From Betaproteobacteria bacterium (GTDB lineage Bacteria; Pseudomonadota; Gammaproteobacteria; Burkholderiales; Burkholderiaceae_A): 64,000 nt of DNA. A program made the position numbers and the translations under genes. Positions 49,879 through 59,855 of the stretch are shown here, piece after piece (positions within the stretch are counted from its first letter, which is position 1; the number at the start of each line of letters is the position of its first letter). The DNA is taken from contig JAOINB010000002.1 in NCBI GenBank assembly GCA_028139135.1, forward strand, positions 82,412-146,411. Direction: 5' to 3'. A model generated the notes under the pieces. It searched no databases and was not told the origin of the DNA. It saw nothing but the letters and a program-made list of their open reading frames with translations.

Positions 49879-50913
49879 CTAAAAGTGTACATAACCAGAC
49901 TTTTCTACAAATATGTTATCAAAAGTATTTGTCAAACTTTTTAACCATACCAATCCGTCATTTCTATTGTTTACACGATGAAACTTTTTTTCACTTGATC
50001 TTTCTCGTACTGAACCGATAAGCGTAAGAGGCAAATTTAAATTTTTACTAATATCTCGTATTTTAGCTCTCGCATCTACTGGCGCCGAAAAACATAGTTC
50101 ATACTCATCCCCACTTTGTAATGCAAGCATTACTAAATCCAGATTATCTTTTTTCCCAGCGCACCAATTTATCATATTCCGACTTAAGCACTTGAGAATC
50201 TTCTCAAAATATAGCTCTACAAATATCTTATCTGAATTCCCTGAGAAACTAGCTAATATCATGTGGCGCAAATCACTCGACAAACCGTCAGATAAATCAA
50301 TACTGCTTGTTGCAAACTCTCTGATTCTTAAACCTAAAGCAACTTTAGGCACCGGCTGTACAAGTTTTTTAGATTCTTTTTGTAATTGCAAGGCTGTAAT
50401 AGGTTCTCCTAAATCTCCCGAGACCCAGATGTCATCACCTAACTTCATTCCATTTCTTTTTAATACTCTTTCGCCTTCCACATACCCTATTGCCGTAACG
50501 GAGAAAAAATTATTACTAGATTTATGTTTTATAGTATCTCCACCCATTAGTTCGCATTTATAATCCCTACTAACCTCAAACAAGCCCCTCGAAAAGGCAA
50601 GCAACCATGACGAATTTAATGCATTCAAACCTAATCCCAAAGTAAAACCCAAAGGGCAAGCGCCCATTGCAGCTAAATCTGAGAGATTTACAGCCAAAAC
50701 TTTCTTTCCTAAAGAAAAAGGGGTAATTTCTGATGAAAAATGGACACCTTCTACCAGCATATCCGTTGTAACTACAAGAGGAAAATTATTATCCAACTTA
50801 AAGACAGATGCATCATCCCCGATTCCAACAAAGAATCGATTAGACAATAATGGATTTACTGGGGATCCATTATTCTTAAAAAACTTTTCAATGCATTGAA
50901 ACTCATTCATCAA
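49879..50913 (-). CDS. thiL: Thiamine-monophosphate kinase
   Basis: VGIGDDASVFKLDNNFPLVVTTDMLVEGVHF, LAVNLSDLAAMGA. Confidence 0.96.
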   Translation of the reverse strand: MMNEFQCIEKFFKNNGSPVNPLLSNRFFVGIGDDASVFKLDNNFPLVVTTDMLVEGVHFSSEITPFSLGKKVLAVNLSDLAAMGACPLGFTLGLGLNALNSSWLLAFSRGLFEVSRDYKCELMGGDTIKHKSSNNFFSVTAIGYVEGERVLKRNGMKLGDDIWVSGDLGEPITALQLQKESKKLVQPVPKVALGLRIREFATSSIDLSDGLSSDLRHMILASFSGNSDKIFVELYFEKILKCLSRNMINWCAGKKDNLDLVMLALQSGDEYELCFSAPVDARAKIRDISKNLNLPLTLIGSVRERSSEKKFHRVNNRNDGLVWLKSLTNTFDNIFVEKSGYVHF

Positions 50914-51362
50914 TGGCTCTCAAACCTCAACTTTTTTGCAATTTTATCTAAAACTCCATTAACAATTCTGTGCCCATCATTACTACCTAAACACTTGTCC
51001 ACCTCTACAGCTTCATTAATGATTGTCTTTAGGGGTATATCAATTCGTTCTTTTAATTCATAAGTCGCCACCAGCATTACAGCCTCTTCAACTTTTGAAA
51101 GTCTATCTAACGAGATGTTTAAAAATGGCGCTATTAGCCCCCTAAGTTCAACAATATTTTTTAAAGTATTGTTGAAAATATCTTCGAAAAAGATAATATC
51201 TGCAGAGGTATATAGATCTTGTTCTGAAAGGTAATCAATTATTTCAGAATTTTTTTTCTCTGCATAAAGATAACTATAAACACCCTGAATGGCAAGTATT
51301 CTGGAAATTCTTCTAGCGCTGATATCTCTGCCAATATCATTATTGTTGGTCGTTTTATTCAT
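50910..51362 (-). CDS. nusB: Transcription antitermination factor NusB
   Basis: RISRILAIQGVYSYLY, INEAVEVDKCLGSNDGHRIVNGVLDKIAKKLR. Confidence 0.9.
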   Translation of the reverse strand: MNKTTNNNDIGRDISARRISRILAIQGVYSYLYAEKKNSEIIDYLSEQDLYTSADIIFFEDIFNNTLKNIVELRGLIAPFLNISLDRLSKVEEAVMLVATYELKERIDIPLKTIINEAVEVDKCLGSNDGHRIVNGVLDKIAKKLRFESH

Positions 51363-51390
51363 ATTTAAATTAATTCCACTCTTTACGTTC

Positions 51391-51861
51391 TTATTCTAGT
51401 GCTTTAGATAAGTCGACCATGTAAATGAGTGCCTTGGCGAATGATCTTCCTTTGCTAACCGACCTCTCAAAAGCTTGAGTCTCATTCTCTACCGTCAGAA
51501 TTCCATTAATACAGGGGATATTTTTGTTACATGAAGCCTCTTGTATCCCTCTAGCCGATTCATTCGCAACTATCTCGAAGTGATAAGTTTCTCCCCGCAA
51601 AATACACCCTAAAGCGAGAATTCCATCGCAGTTCGCATAAACTGACCTCCTGTTTATAACAAAAGGTATTTCTAAAGCACCCGGAACCATGGTTATTTGT
51701 ACTTGCGAACTCTCAATTCCGTAAAGCTTAAGTTCAGAACACGAATCCGCTAGCAATCTTTTGGTGTACTTTTCATTGAACAAGGAATAAATAATTCGTA
51801 GACGATAAGATGACCTATCTATTTTTGAGAGCTCAAATTCATCAATATTTTGTCCCATCAA
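51391..51861 (-). CDS. ribH: 6,7-dimethyl-8-ribityllumazine synthase
   Basis: QITMVPGALEIPFVINR, ALGCILRGETYHFEIVANESARGIQEAS. Confidence 0.95.
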   Translation of the reverse strand: MMGQNIDEFELSKIDRSSYRLRIIYSLFNEKYTKRLLADSCSELKLYGIESSQVQITMVPGALEIPFVINRRSVYANCDGILALGCILRGETYHFEIVANESARGIQEASCNKNIPCINGILTVENETQAFERSVSKGRSFAKALIYMVDLSKALE

Positions 51862-52994
51862 ATGTTTTTCCCAGGTGGCAGATAATCGATAACCTCTAGT
51901 CCGTACGCATTCATACTTGGAATTTTTAATTTTTCTGACAAAACAATCATTTTCCTAATTCCAATATCTCGAAGAATTGCTGCTCCCAACCCATAATTTC
52001 TTAAGGTTCTACTTGATTTTCCATCCTTCTTTTCCGTGTCATCTTCAAATTTTTTTAATGAAGCGAAAAATACATTAGAGGACCTAGCACAGTTCAACAT
52101 TATAAAAGCACCACAATCACTGCTAGAAATTTTTCTCATAGACGATTCAAATGTCCAACTTTTATTTTTGTTTCCACCTAGAGGCAGAGCATCCAGGACA
52201 GTAAATGGCTCATGAACCCTAATGAAAGCGACTTTTTCTTTCAGGTTGTTCCCTTTTATCAACGCCACATGTGGTTGCTTTTCAATCAAGTCCTGGTAAA
52301 GCCGTACCTCAAAGCCACCCCAATCCGTCTCAATGTTAAAACTTCTCCGTAATTCGAGTAAACTCTCTGTTTGACTCCTATACTCAATCAAATCTGCAAT
52401 CGTTCCTATCTTTAAATTATGTTCTCTAGCGAACTTAATTAAATCTGGTAGCCTTGCCATTGTTCCATCATCGTTCATAATTTCACAAATGACTGAGAAC
52501 GGAGGTAAACCAGCAAGTTTAGCCAAATCACAACCTGCCTCCGTGTGACCTGCTCTTGAAAGGACTCCCCCTTCTCTCGCCATCAGCGGAAACACGTGTC
52601 CCGGTTGTTTCAGGTCCTCCGGCGTGGCTTCCTTGCGGACAGCTCTTAAGATAGTGTAAGCCCTATCAGCAGCACTAATCCCAGTTGTCACTCCGCTGGA
52701 AGCCTCAATAGAAACCGTAAAAGCCGTTCCCTGAGAATTATCTGAAACCATCAGTGGTAGCTTGAGTTTTTCACAATGATCCTTTGTTAAAGTCAAACAA
52801 ATTAAGCCCCGACCAAACTTTGCCATAAAGTTAATCGTTTCCGCAGATACGAAGTCGGCAGCTATTAATAAATCTCCTTCATTCTCTCTATCCTGATCAT
52901 CAATTAAAATGACCATTCTCCCCTGTTTAAGGTCTTCAACTATCTCAGAAATTGGAGAAATACTGAAATCCTCTTTCAAATTAACCCCAATCAT
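51858..52994 (-). CDS. ribB: RibBA-type protein: DHBP synthase with degenerate GTP cyclohydrolase II-like domain
   Basis: DDQDRENEGDLLIAADFV, HTEAGCDLAKLAGLPP; C-terminal half lacks GSxRCDC/GRGxGL. Confidence 0.93.
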   Translation of the reverse strand: MIGVNLKEDFSISPISEIVEDLKQGRMVILIDDQDRENEGDLLIAADFVSAETINFMAKFGRGLICLTLTKDHCEKLKLPLMVSDNSQGTAFTVSIEASSGVTTGISAADRAYTILRAVRKEATPEDLKQPGHVFPLMAREGGVLSRAGHTEAGCDLAKLAGLPPFSVICEIMNDDGTMARLPDLIKFAREHNLKIGTIADLIEYRSQTESLLELRRSFNIETDWGGFEVRLYQDLIEKQPHVALIKGNNLKEKVAFIRVHEPFTVLDALPLGGNKNKSWTFESSMRKISSSDCGAFIMLNCARSSNVFFASLKKFEDDTEKKDGKSSRTLRNYGLGAAILRDIGIRKMIVLSEKLKIPSMNAYGLEVIDYLPPGKNI

Positions 52995-53625
52995 CTTTTT
53001 GGTCACTGCGCACCGACAAAAATTGCTCAACCATTTTTGCTATCGGATCGAGCTCAATGTTAACAATCGATTCGGTGGTCAGATTGGATAAGTTAGTTTG
53101 CATCAATGTGTGCGGGATCAAATTTACGAGAAAACGACAGCTTTGATTTTTCAAATCAACTTCATTGATGGTCAAGCTAACTCCGTTAACGGCTATAGAT
53201 CCTTTTTTGGTTAACATAGGGTAAAACGTTCTTTCCGTTAAAAATGAAATCACCCTAGACTCTCTAGATTGTATTACATCATTTATTTTCGCTGTTCCAT
53301 CTACGTGACCGGTAACGATATGCCCTCCCAGACTTCCACCGACACGCAGTGAGGGCTCGAGATTAACAGCACCAGCTTTATCAAGTCCTACAGTTACATT
53401 AAGAGTCTCATTGGAAACATCAGCTTCAAAATAACCAAGTCCTTTTGAAACAATCGTCAAACAAACACCATTGACAGAAACGCTATCTCCAACCGGGTAC
53501 TTAAAAAAATTTTTAACGCTCCAAGAAACCCTTACACGAACTTGCTTTTTCCCGCTCGAGGATGGGTCACTAAAAGATTTAACTGGTCTAAGAAAACCAA
53601 TTTCAGTAACTATTCCGCTAAACAT
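52981..53625 (-). CDS. ribE: Riboflavin synthase alpha subunit
   Basis: MFSGIVTEIGFL, GDSVSVNGVCLTIV, GGHIVTGHVDG, GSIAVNGVSLTIN. Confidence 0.96.
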   Translation of the reverse strand: MFSGIVTEIGFLRPVKSFSDPSSSGKKQVRVRVSWSVKNFFKYPVGDSVSVNGVCLTIVSKGLGYFEADVSNETLNVTVGLDKAGAVNLEPSLRVGGSLGGHIVTGHVDGTAKINDVIQSRESRVISFLTERTFYPMLTKKGSIAVNGVSLTINEVDLKNQSCRFLVNLIPHTLMQTNLSNLTTESIVNIELDPIAKMVEQFLSVRSDQKDDWG

Positions 53626-54755
53626 TATTTAAAACTAGGATTATCGTACTTGTTATTCCTCAAAACCATACGCATATCATCACCAATCATACTTACATCT
53701 GTAAAAGACCACTCACTTTTTCTTTTCAATAATTCTCTATCACTTGCTTTATCAATAAACGATAATCCCTTACCTAAAATCTTCGGTGATTGGTATATTA
53801 AAAATTCATCTATTAATTTTTCCTCAAATAAAGAGGTTACTAGCCCTGGACCTGCCTCAACTTGAACTTCGTTAAATTCTTGTTCTGTCAACTCTATAAG
53901 TAATGATTTTAAGCTGAATCTAGCTAAACTAGACCCGACGCATGGAAGTTGAATTACATCAATATTTTTATCCTTCATCGCTTTGATTTTATCAAATTTA
54001 ATTGAGTCCTTTGCATTTAGGGTCACCAATATAGTATTACCTTCAGCGAAAACCTTTGAATCTGCATTGCATATTAAGTTCGGGTCAACAATTACCTTGA
54101 CAGGATTCCTAAAATGTTTATCTCCTAGTCTAACTGTTAAAAGCGGATTATCCTTACGTATAGTTCGACTTCCGGTAAGTATACAACAAGATCTTGCTCT
54201 CCATCGATGTCCGTCTTCTCGTGCCTCTGTAGCTGTTATCCATTTGCTTTCCCCGGATTTTAAAGCAATATATCCATCCAAAGATTTTGCGATTTTAACG
54301 CGCACCCAGGGCAAACCACTCCTCATCCGTTTGAAAAACCCAGGGTTAAGTTCAAAGGATCGTTTAAAATCCCCTCTCATCGAAACGCATACACCGGCTT
54401 TTTTTAGTTTTTCTAGACCTTTACCAGCTGCACGAGGGTTTGGATCCGTGCTAGCCACAATTACCTCTTTAATTCCAGAACTAAGAATTTCATCAGTACA
54501 TGGGCCAGTTTTTCCTCTAAAACTGCAGGGTTCTAAGGTTATATACATAGAACTATTGCGAGCTTTTTCTCCTGCTGATTTAATTGCTATTACTTCGGCG
54601 TGGTCTTGACCGGTCCAGCGATGATAACCTTCTCCAACTATCTTCCCATCCTTTACAATTACACAACCAACTCGTGGGTTTGGCATAGTCGTATATAGAC
54701 CTTTTTTAGCAAGTTCAAAAGCTCTATCCATGAAAACACAATTTAAACGGTTCAT
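53625..54755 (-). CDS. ribD: Bifunctional riboflavin biosynthesis deaminase/reductase
   Basis: DHAEVIAIKSAGEKARNSSMYITLEPCSFRGKTGPCTDEIL. Confidence 0.96.
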   Translation of the reverse strand: MNRLNCVFMDRAFELAKKGLYTTMPNPRVGCVIVKDGKIVGEGYHRWTGQDHAEVIAIKSAGEKARNSSMYITLEPCSFRGKTGPCTDEILSSGIKEVIVASTDPNPRAAGKGLEKLKKAGVCVSMRGDFKRSFELNPGFFKRMRSGLPWVRVKIAKSLDGYIALKSGESKWITATEAREDGHRWRARSCCILTGSRTIRKDNPLLTVRLGDKHFRNPVKVIVDPNLICNADSKVFAEGNTILVTLNAKDSIKFDKIKAMKDKNIDVIQLPCVGSSLARFSLKSLLIELTEQEFNEVQVEAGPGLVTSLFEEKLIDEFLIYQSPKILGKGLSFIDKASDRELLKRKSEWSFTDVSMIGDDMRMVLRNNKYDNPSFK

Positions 54756-54777
54756 TGAATATTATTGTCAAATCCTG

Positions 54778-55239
54778 TTAATTTTTTTTTTTTGATTTAA
54801 CTTCATTAAGTAAATCTTGAAAGTCCGAAACGTCTTCAAAACTTCTATATACAGAAGCAAACCTTACGTATGCTACATTATCAATTCTCCGAAGCTGTTT
54901 CATGACCAGCTCCCCAATGAGCTGGCTATCAATCTCTTTTTCGCCCAGGGTTGCGAGCTTATCTTCAATTTGCATAACTGCTGTATCAACCGCATCAGCG
55001 GGAACGGGCCTCTTCCTCAAAGCCAAACGCATGCTTGCCTTCAATTTTGCGGAGCTATACTCTGACCTAGCACCGTTTCGCTTCACTACAACTGGAAGAG
55101 AAATTTGAATGATTTCTAAAGTTTTAAACCTTTTTCTACACGCTAAACATTTCCTTCGACGCAGTATCTCCAACCCGCTTTCAGCTAGTCTAGTATCTGT
55201 CACTTGTGTGTCCTGAGAACTACAAATGGGACATCTCAT
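54778..55239 (-). CDS. nrdR: Transcriptional repressor NrdR
   Basis: MRCPICSSQDTQVTDTRLAESGLEILRRRKCLACRKRFKTLE. Confidence 0.97.
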   Translation of the reverse strand: MRCPICSSQDTQVTDTRLAESGLEILRRRKCLACRKRFKTLEIIQISLPVVVKRNGARSEYSSAKLKASMRLALRKRPVPADAVDTAVMQIEDKLATLGEKEIDSQLIGELVMKQLRRIDNVAYVRFASVYRSFEDVSDFQDLLNEVKSKKKN

Positions 55240-55266
55240 ATAATTTCTTTTTCTAAAAAATTATTG

Positions 55267-56313
55267 CTAAGTTAGCATTGCCCTTGATTGTAATGTTTGA
55301 TTTTTTTCATAATTCACAATCTCGGACTCACAAAATAATAAAAAACAAAGCACTCCAAACATTAGATTTGCTGCTAAGAGGTGTAACGGCTGTACGAACA
55401 TGGGAAAACCCAAATGGTTAAGCGCACCTCCTATCAACATCTGGGACAGAACTAAAACTATGTATAAGCTACACCAACGCACCTTGACGTCACTTAAAAG
55501 AAACTTCCAAGTTGAAATTTCCCTAAGATTAGTCTCTGGATTGACCTTACTTTTAACAATATAACTCAGAGCTAAAACTGCAAAAACCAGAACCACCCAT
55601 GAAAATGATCGATGTACATAAAAAATCCATGGGACAATATCAATAAGATTTTCCCTATCAAAAAGTTCATCTAGCTTAAATACCCAATCAACACTCTCTC
55701 TTATCTGTATTCCCATACCAATTTGTAAAACCAAACACAATACACATATACCGATGTAGATATTTGCCCGTTTGTTGTAAGTCATGGAAATAGTAGGAAA
55801 TACGTTAGATGCGCGAGAATTGATAAACCCCAAAATTAAAAACATTTGTACCAAAAAAGCGCCAATCATATGCAGTGAAACAAGGAGCGGTCTGAGATCA
55901 GAAGCCACTACCTGAGATCCTAACCAACCGTTAAAAATTACTGACAATAAAGCTCCGATAGCAAAATATAATGTTTTATTGGTTACCTTATTGCTGAAGA
56001 AACAAAAAAATACCAGAGCTAGCGATGCAAAACCTAAAAGGGCTCCAGCCAATCTGTTAAGGTATTCCGTCCATGTATGTACAGGATTAAAACTAGGGCT
56101 TTCCGCCTGAGAACCATGTAAAAAATTTTTCCAATTTTCAGGCAATTCTGCCTCACTAGTTGGAGGTATAAACTTACCGAAACATAGAGGCCAATCAGGA
56201 CAACCCATTCCAGCTCCAGTAGCCCTAACTGTACCTCCTGCTAGAATAACAATGTAAACTAAACCCAAACAAAATAAAAATAAACCAGAAACTCTGGGGT
56301 TAAAATTTTGCAT
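55267..56313 (-). CDS. ctaA: Haem A synthase COX15/CtaA
   Basis: VILAGGTVRATGAGMGCPDWPLCFGKFIPP, multi-TM. Confidence 0.93.
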   Translation of the reverse strand: MQNFNPRVSGLFLFCLGLVYIVILAGGTVRATGAGMGCPDWPLCFGKFIPPTSEAELPENWKNFLHGSQAESPSFNPVHTWTEYLNRLAGALLGFASLALVFFCFFSNKVTNKTLYFAIGALLSVIFNGWLGSQVVASDLRPLLVSLHMIGAFLVQMFLILGFINSRASNVFPTISMTYNKRANIYIGICVLCLVLQIGMGIQIRESVDWVFKLDELFDRENLIDIVPWIFYVHRSFSWVVLVFAVLALSYIVKSKVNPETNLREISTWKFLLSDVKVRWCSLYIVLVLSQMLIGGALNHLGFPMFVQPLHLLAANLMFGVLCFLLFCESEIVNYEKNQTLQSRAMLT

Positions 56314-56316
56314 ATA

Positions 56317-57570
56317 TTATCCCACCCTTACTCTAATAAAACTTCTTTTCCCGACTTGTAAAACATAACATCCCTTTTTCAGGACCAATTCTCTTTCCAG
56401 CACCTTTTGTCCGTCAACGCGCACAGCACCTTGTTGAATGGATCTAAACGCATCTGAGGTCGATCTGACTAAACCAGTATTTTTCAACAAAAACACTATG
56501 TCGAAGCTTTCACCTTCGAAAACCTTTTCGTCAATAGATTCGGGAATTTTATTGTTTTTGAATCTTTCTTCAAAATCATTAGCGACTTTTAGTGCCGTCT
56601 CCCGATTGTAAAATCTCTCGACTATATCAGATGCCAATTCTATTTTAATATTTTTAGGATTTTGTCCTTGTGAAATACTTTGCTTAAGCTTTTTTTTCTC
56701 GCTATCACTCTTGAAAGTCAGAAGATCAATATATCTCCACATTAGCTCGTCTGATACAGACATAATTTTCCCAAACATCTGATCGGCTTCATCTTTCAGT
56801 CCTATGTAGTTATTCTTCGATTTGCTCATTTTATCCACGCCATCCAGTCCCTCAAGAATTGGCATAGTCAAAATACACTGGACATCCTGCCCAAAAAAAC
56901 GCTGAACATCTCTTCCCATGAGAAGATTAAATTTTTGATCAGTTCCACCCAGCTCAAGATCAGAGTTTAAAACGAAAGAGTCATAACCTTGCATTATAGG
57001 ATATAGGAACTCATGCAAAGAAATTGATTTTCCGGATTGATACCTCTTCGTAAAGTCGTCTCTTTCTAACATCCGAGCAACAGTCGTGACTCCAGCTAGC
57101 CTTATCATCTCCGATGAGGATAGCGTATTAGCCCACTCCGAATTTTTCCTGATTATAGCAGCATCCATATCAATAATCAGACCGACTTGTTCGAAATAGG
57201 TTCGAGAATTTTCTTCTATTTCGTCGTCTGTTAAAACGGGCCGTGTAGCATTCCGTCCACTGGGGTCACCAATCTTAGCCGTAAAATCTCCTATTAAAAG
57301 GGTAACTTTATGTCCTAACTTTTGTAGCTCTCGAAGTTTCATCAGAACTACTGTGTGCCCCAAATGCAAATCTGGGGATGTTGGATCAAGCCCTAACTTA
57401 ACATTTAATGGTTTCCCTTCTTGCATAGAAAGAGTGATCTTTTTTTTTAAATCGCTTTCAACAAGTATTTCTTCAGATCCTCTTTGGATAATTTCAAATA
57501 TTTCTTTCGCCTTTTCATTATCAATAATAGTGGAATCTAGGTTATGCTTTTCAGTAGAATCTTTTGGCAT
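56317..57570 (-). CDS. tyrS: Tyrosyl-tRNA synthetase
   Basis: VKLGLDPTSPDLHLGHTVVLMKL, KMSKSKNNYIGL. Confidence 0.97.
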   Translation of the reverse strand: MPKDSTEKHNLDSTIIDNEKAKEIFEIIQRGSEEILVESDLKKKITLSMQEGKPLNVKLGLDPTSPDLHLGHTVVLMKLRELQKLGHKVTLLIGDFTAKIGDPSGRNATRPVLTDDEIEENSRTYFEQVGLIIDMDAAIIRKNSEWANTLSSSEMIRLAGVTTVARMLERDDFTKRYQSGKSISLHEFLYPIMQGYDSFVLNSDLELGGTDQKFNLLMGRDVQRFFGQDVQCILTMPILEGLDGVDKMSKSKNNYIGLKDEADQMFGKIMSVSDELMWRYIDLLTFKSDSEKKKLKQSISQGQNPKNIKIELASDIVERFYNRETALKVANDFEERFKNNKIPESIDEKVFEGESFDIVFLLKNTGLVRSTSDAFRSIQQGAVRVDGQKVLERELVLKKGCYVLQVGKRSFIRVRVG

Positions 57571-57586
57571 ATATTAGGACCTCAAA

Positions 57587-58666
57587 ATGAACGGACTTGT
57601 AATTGGAGTGATGACTGGAACTAGCTTAGATGCAATTGACATAGCACTTCTTCAAATAAAAAAAAATTTACCCTTTAAACTTGTCGACTTTCATAGCAAA
57701 AAGATTCCCCAAAAGCTGAAGGACGAAATTAAATCTCTTGCTCCTCCTAATATAACAAACATTCTGACCTTAGCTAAAATTACTAACAAATTTTCCCGAG
57801 AGATCGCCAACAATATAAATACTTTTTTAAAAAAGAACGAGTACAAGTCTAAGATAATCGTATGCGGAGTGCATGGACAAACTATCGCACATAGCCCACA
57901 AAACGGCTTTAGTTTCCAAATTTGCAATCCTCACCTAATCGCAGAGTTAATAGGACTAAGGGTTGTTTTTGATTTTAGAAACAGAGATATAGTTAGAGGC
58001 GGGCAAGGAGCCCCACTTGCTCCATTGTTTCACTCTCAATTAGCGCCTAAAGGCTGTCAAACCGCATTCGTAAACATTGGGGGAATTGCTAATATATCAA
58101 TCATAACGGATACAACGACACGCGGTTTTGATGTGGGACCAGGAAATTGTTTAATAGACTTCTGGGCTAGAAAGATCAAGAATCGAGCATTCGATTTCAA
58201 TGGTAACTGGGCCAGAAAGGGCAATATAAACCCTCGGTTATTAAGAGTCTTTCAAAATGATATTTATTTTAAAAAAAAATTCCCAAAATCAACTAGTACA
58301 CAATACTTTAGCTCTGAATGGTTTGAAAAAAAACTGAGAATTTTTAAAACTGAAATTCCTAGTCGGGATATACAAGCGACATTAACTGAACTTACAGCGA
58401 CAGTGATTTGTAAATCGATACCAAAATCATGCAAAGAGGTATATATTTGTGGGGGCGGTTTTAAAAATTCCTATTTAATAGAAAGAATAAAAGCTAACAC
58501 AAAAAAAACTGTTCAATCCACAGAATCGATTGGGTGGGATCCGATGTGCATCGAATCTTGCTGTTTTGGCTGGTTAGCTTTACAAACATACCTCGGAAAT
58601 GATTTAGATTTGAGAAAGATAACTGGATCCAAAGATATCGGGGTATCTGGAGCAATAACTGCGTAA
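57587..58666 (+). CDS. anmK: Anhydro-N-acetylmuramic acid kinase
   Basis: GVMTGTSLDAIDIALLQI, CGVHGQTIAHSP, DFRNRDIVRGGQGAPLAPLFH. Confidence 0.96.
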   Translation: MNGLVIGVMTGTSLDAIDIALLQIKKNLPFKLVDFHSKKIPQKLKDEIKSLAPPNITNILTLAKITNKFSREIANNINTFLKKNEYKSKIIVCGVHGQTIAHSPQNGFSFQICNPHLIAELIGLRVVFDFRNRDIVRGGQGAPLAPLFHSQLAPKGCQTAFVNIGGIANISIITDTTTRGFDVGPGNCLIDFWARKIKNRAFDFNGNWARKGNINPRLLRVFQNDIYFKKKFPKSTSTQYFSSEWFEKKLRIFKTEIPSRDIQATLTELTATVICKSIPKSCKEVYICGGGFKNSYLIERIKANTKKTVQSTESIGWDPMCIESCCFGWLALQTYLGNDLDLRKITGSKDIGVSGAITA

Positions 58667-59830
58667 TCACATAAAGTGGTAAAGCCGACCTTTGTTGAAT
58701 ACGTTCTCCGGGTCAAAAACTTTTTTCAAGTTTAAGTGCACCCGTTTACTTGCATCCCCTAACGGAGAAAAACTCCCATGCTGCTCCTTAATGGATTGTG
58801 ACGCATAATAGATTGTTGCGTGGCCCCCGACTTGTGCAACCTTTTCTCTAATTGACAAAGGGGACTCTTTACTCTTTACCCATCGTAATGCGCCCATCCA
58901 TTCGAAAATCATATCCTCACCGAGAACTAAATTAATATCCGTAGCCAAAGGAACGGATATCCTCCAGAGTATATTGTTACCACTGACCTTATCTGTAAAA
59001 AATTTTAAATTTTGATCTCTAATACTGCTCCAAAAACCTGTTGCGCAGTTATCCATCACACTGTGATGTTTAAATTTTTCTGAGATTTTCTTTAAAGCAT
59101 AACTGACCATCGCTTCTTTACCAGAAAGCCTTATATAAAGTTTTTCTTTTTTTTGGAATTCCTCCGTCTCTACATTAGTCCAAAATGAACCAGATATGGG
59201 TAATTGTTCCACGTAACAAAACTTTATTGTTTCAGATAATTCTTTGCGAGAAACTCCCAGCTCAACTGTTATTTCAGATTGTGGCTGAGGATATGTCCTT
59301 AAAAAGGCCTCGGTGATTAATCCAAGACAGCCGAGCGCTCCAACATTCAGACGGGATATATCATATCCCGCAACGTTTTTTATCACAGAGCCTCCAAAAC
59401 GCATTAATTTTCCAGTACCATCCATCACAGTCAGACCCAAAACTGATTCCCTACACCCACCATGAAAAAACCGACCAGGGCCACTCAACCCGGATGCTAT
59501 CATTCCGCCTACTGTTCCAACTCTATCTTCTAGCCCAGACACTGGTTCTGTCTTAAATCTAGGTGGCTCGAAATTTAGAAACTGGTTCCTAGAAAAAAGC
59601 TCTTTTTCTAAATTTATAATACTTGTACCAGAACGCACTCTCACTACGAGTTCTGAGGGATCGTAATCAATAATGCCATCGTTCGTGGTTGTATTTAATT
59701 GCGTATGAGGGCTTATGTCAGGATTCCCATAAAACCTCTTTGAATTATGTCCTGTGATGACTATATTAGATCTTCGATTCCGTGCCTCTTCGATCAATTG
59801 TCTCGAATCTGTGATAAAACTATTTTCCAT
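58667..59830 (-). CDS. glcE: Glycolate oxidase subunit GlcE (FAD-binding)
   Basis: FAD-binding type 4 domain; VGTVGGMIASGLSGPGRFFHGGCRESVLGLTVMDGTGKLMRFGGSVIKNVAGYDISRL. Confidence 0.92.
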   Translation of the reverse strand: MENSFITDSRQLIEEARNRRSNIVITGHNSKRFYGNPDISPHTQLNTTTNDGIIDYDPSELVVRVRSGTSIINLEKELFSRNQFLNFEPPRFKTEPVSGLEDRVGTVGGMIASGLSGPGRFFHGGCRESVLGLTVMDGTGKLMRFGGSVIKNVAGYDISRLNVGALGCLGLITEAFLRTYPQPQSEITVELGVSRKELSETIKFCYVEQLPISGSFWTNVETEEFQKKEKLYIRLSGKEAMVSYALKKISEKFKHHSVMDNCATGFWSSIRDQNLKFFTDKVSGNNILWRISVPLATDINLVLGEDMIFEWMGALRWVKSKESPLSIREKVAQVGGHATIYYASQSIKEQHGSFSPLGDASKRVHLNLKKVFDPENVFNKGRLYHFM

Positions 59831-59855
59831 TTAAAGAAAAAACTCTTAATTCTAT

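Noticed and set aside
53983-54609. 208-aa plus-strand ORF opposite ribD
   Set aside because: Shadow ORF of ribD; no independent support
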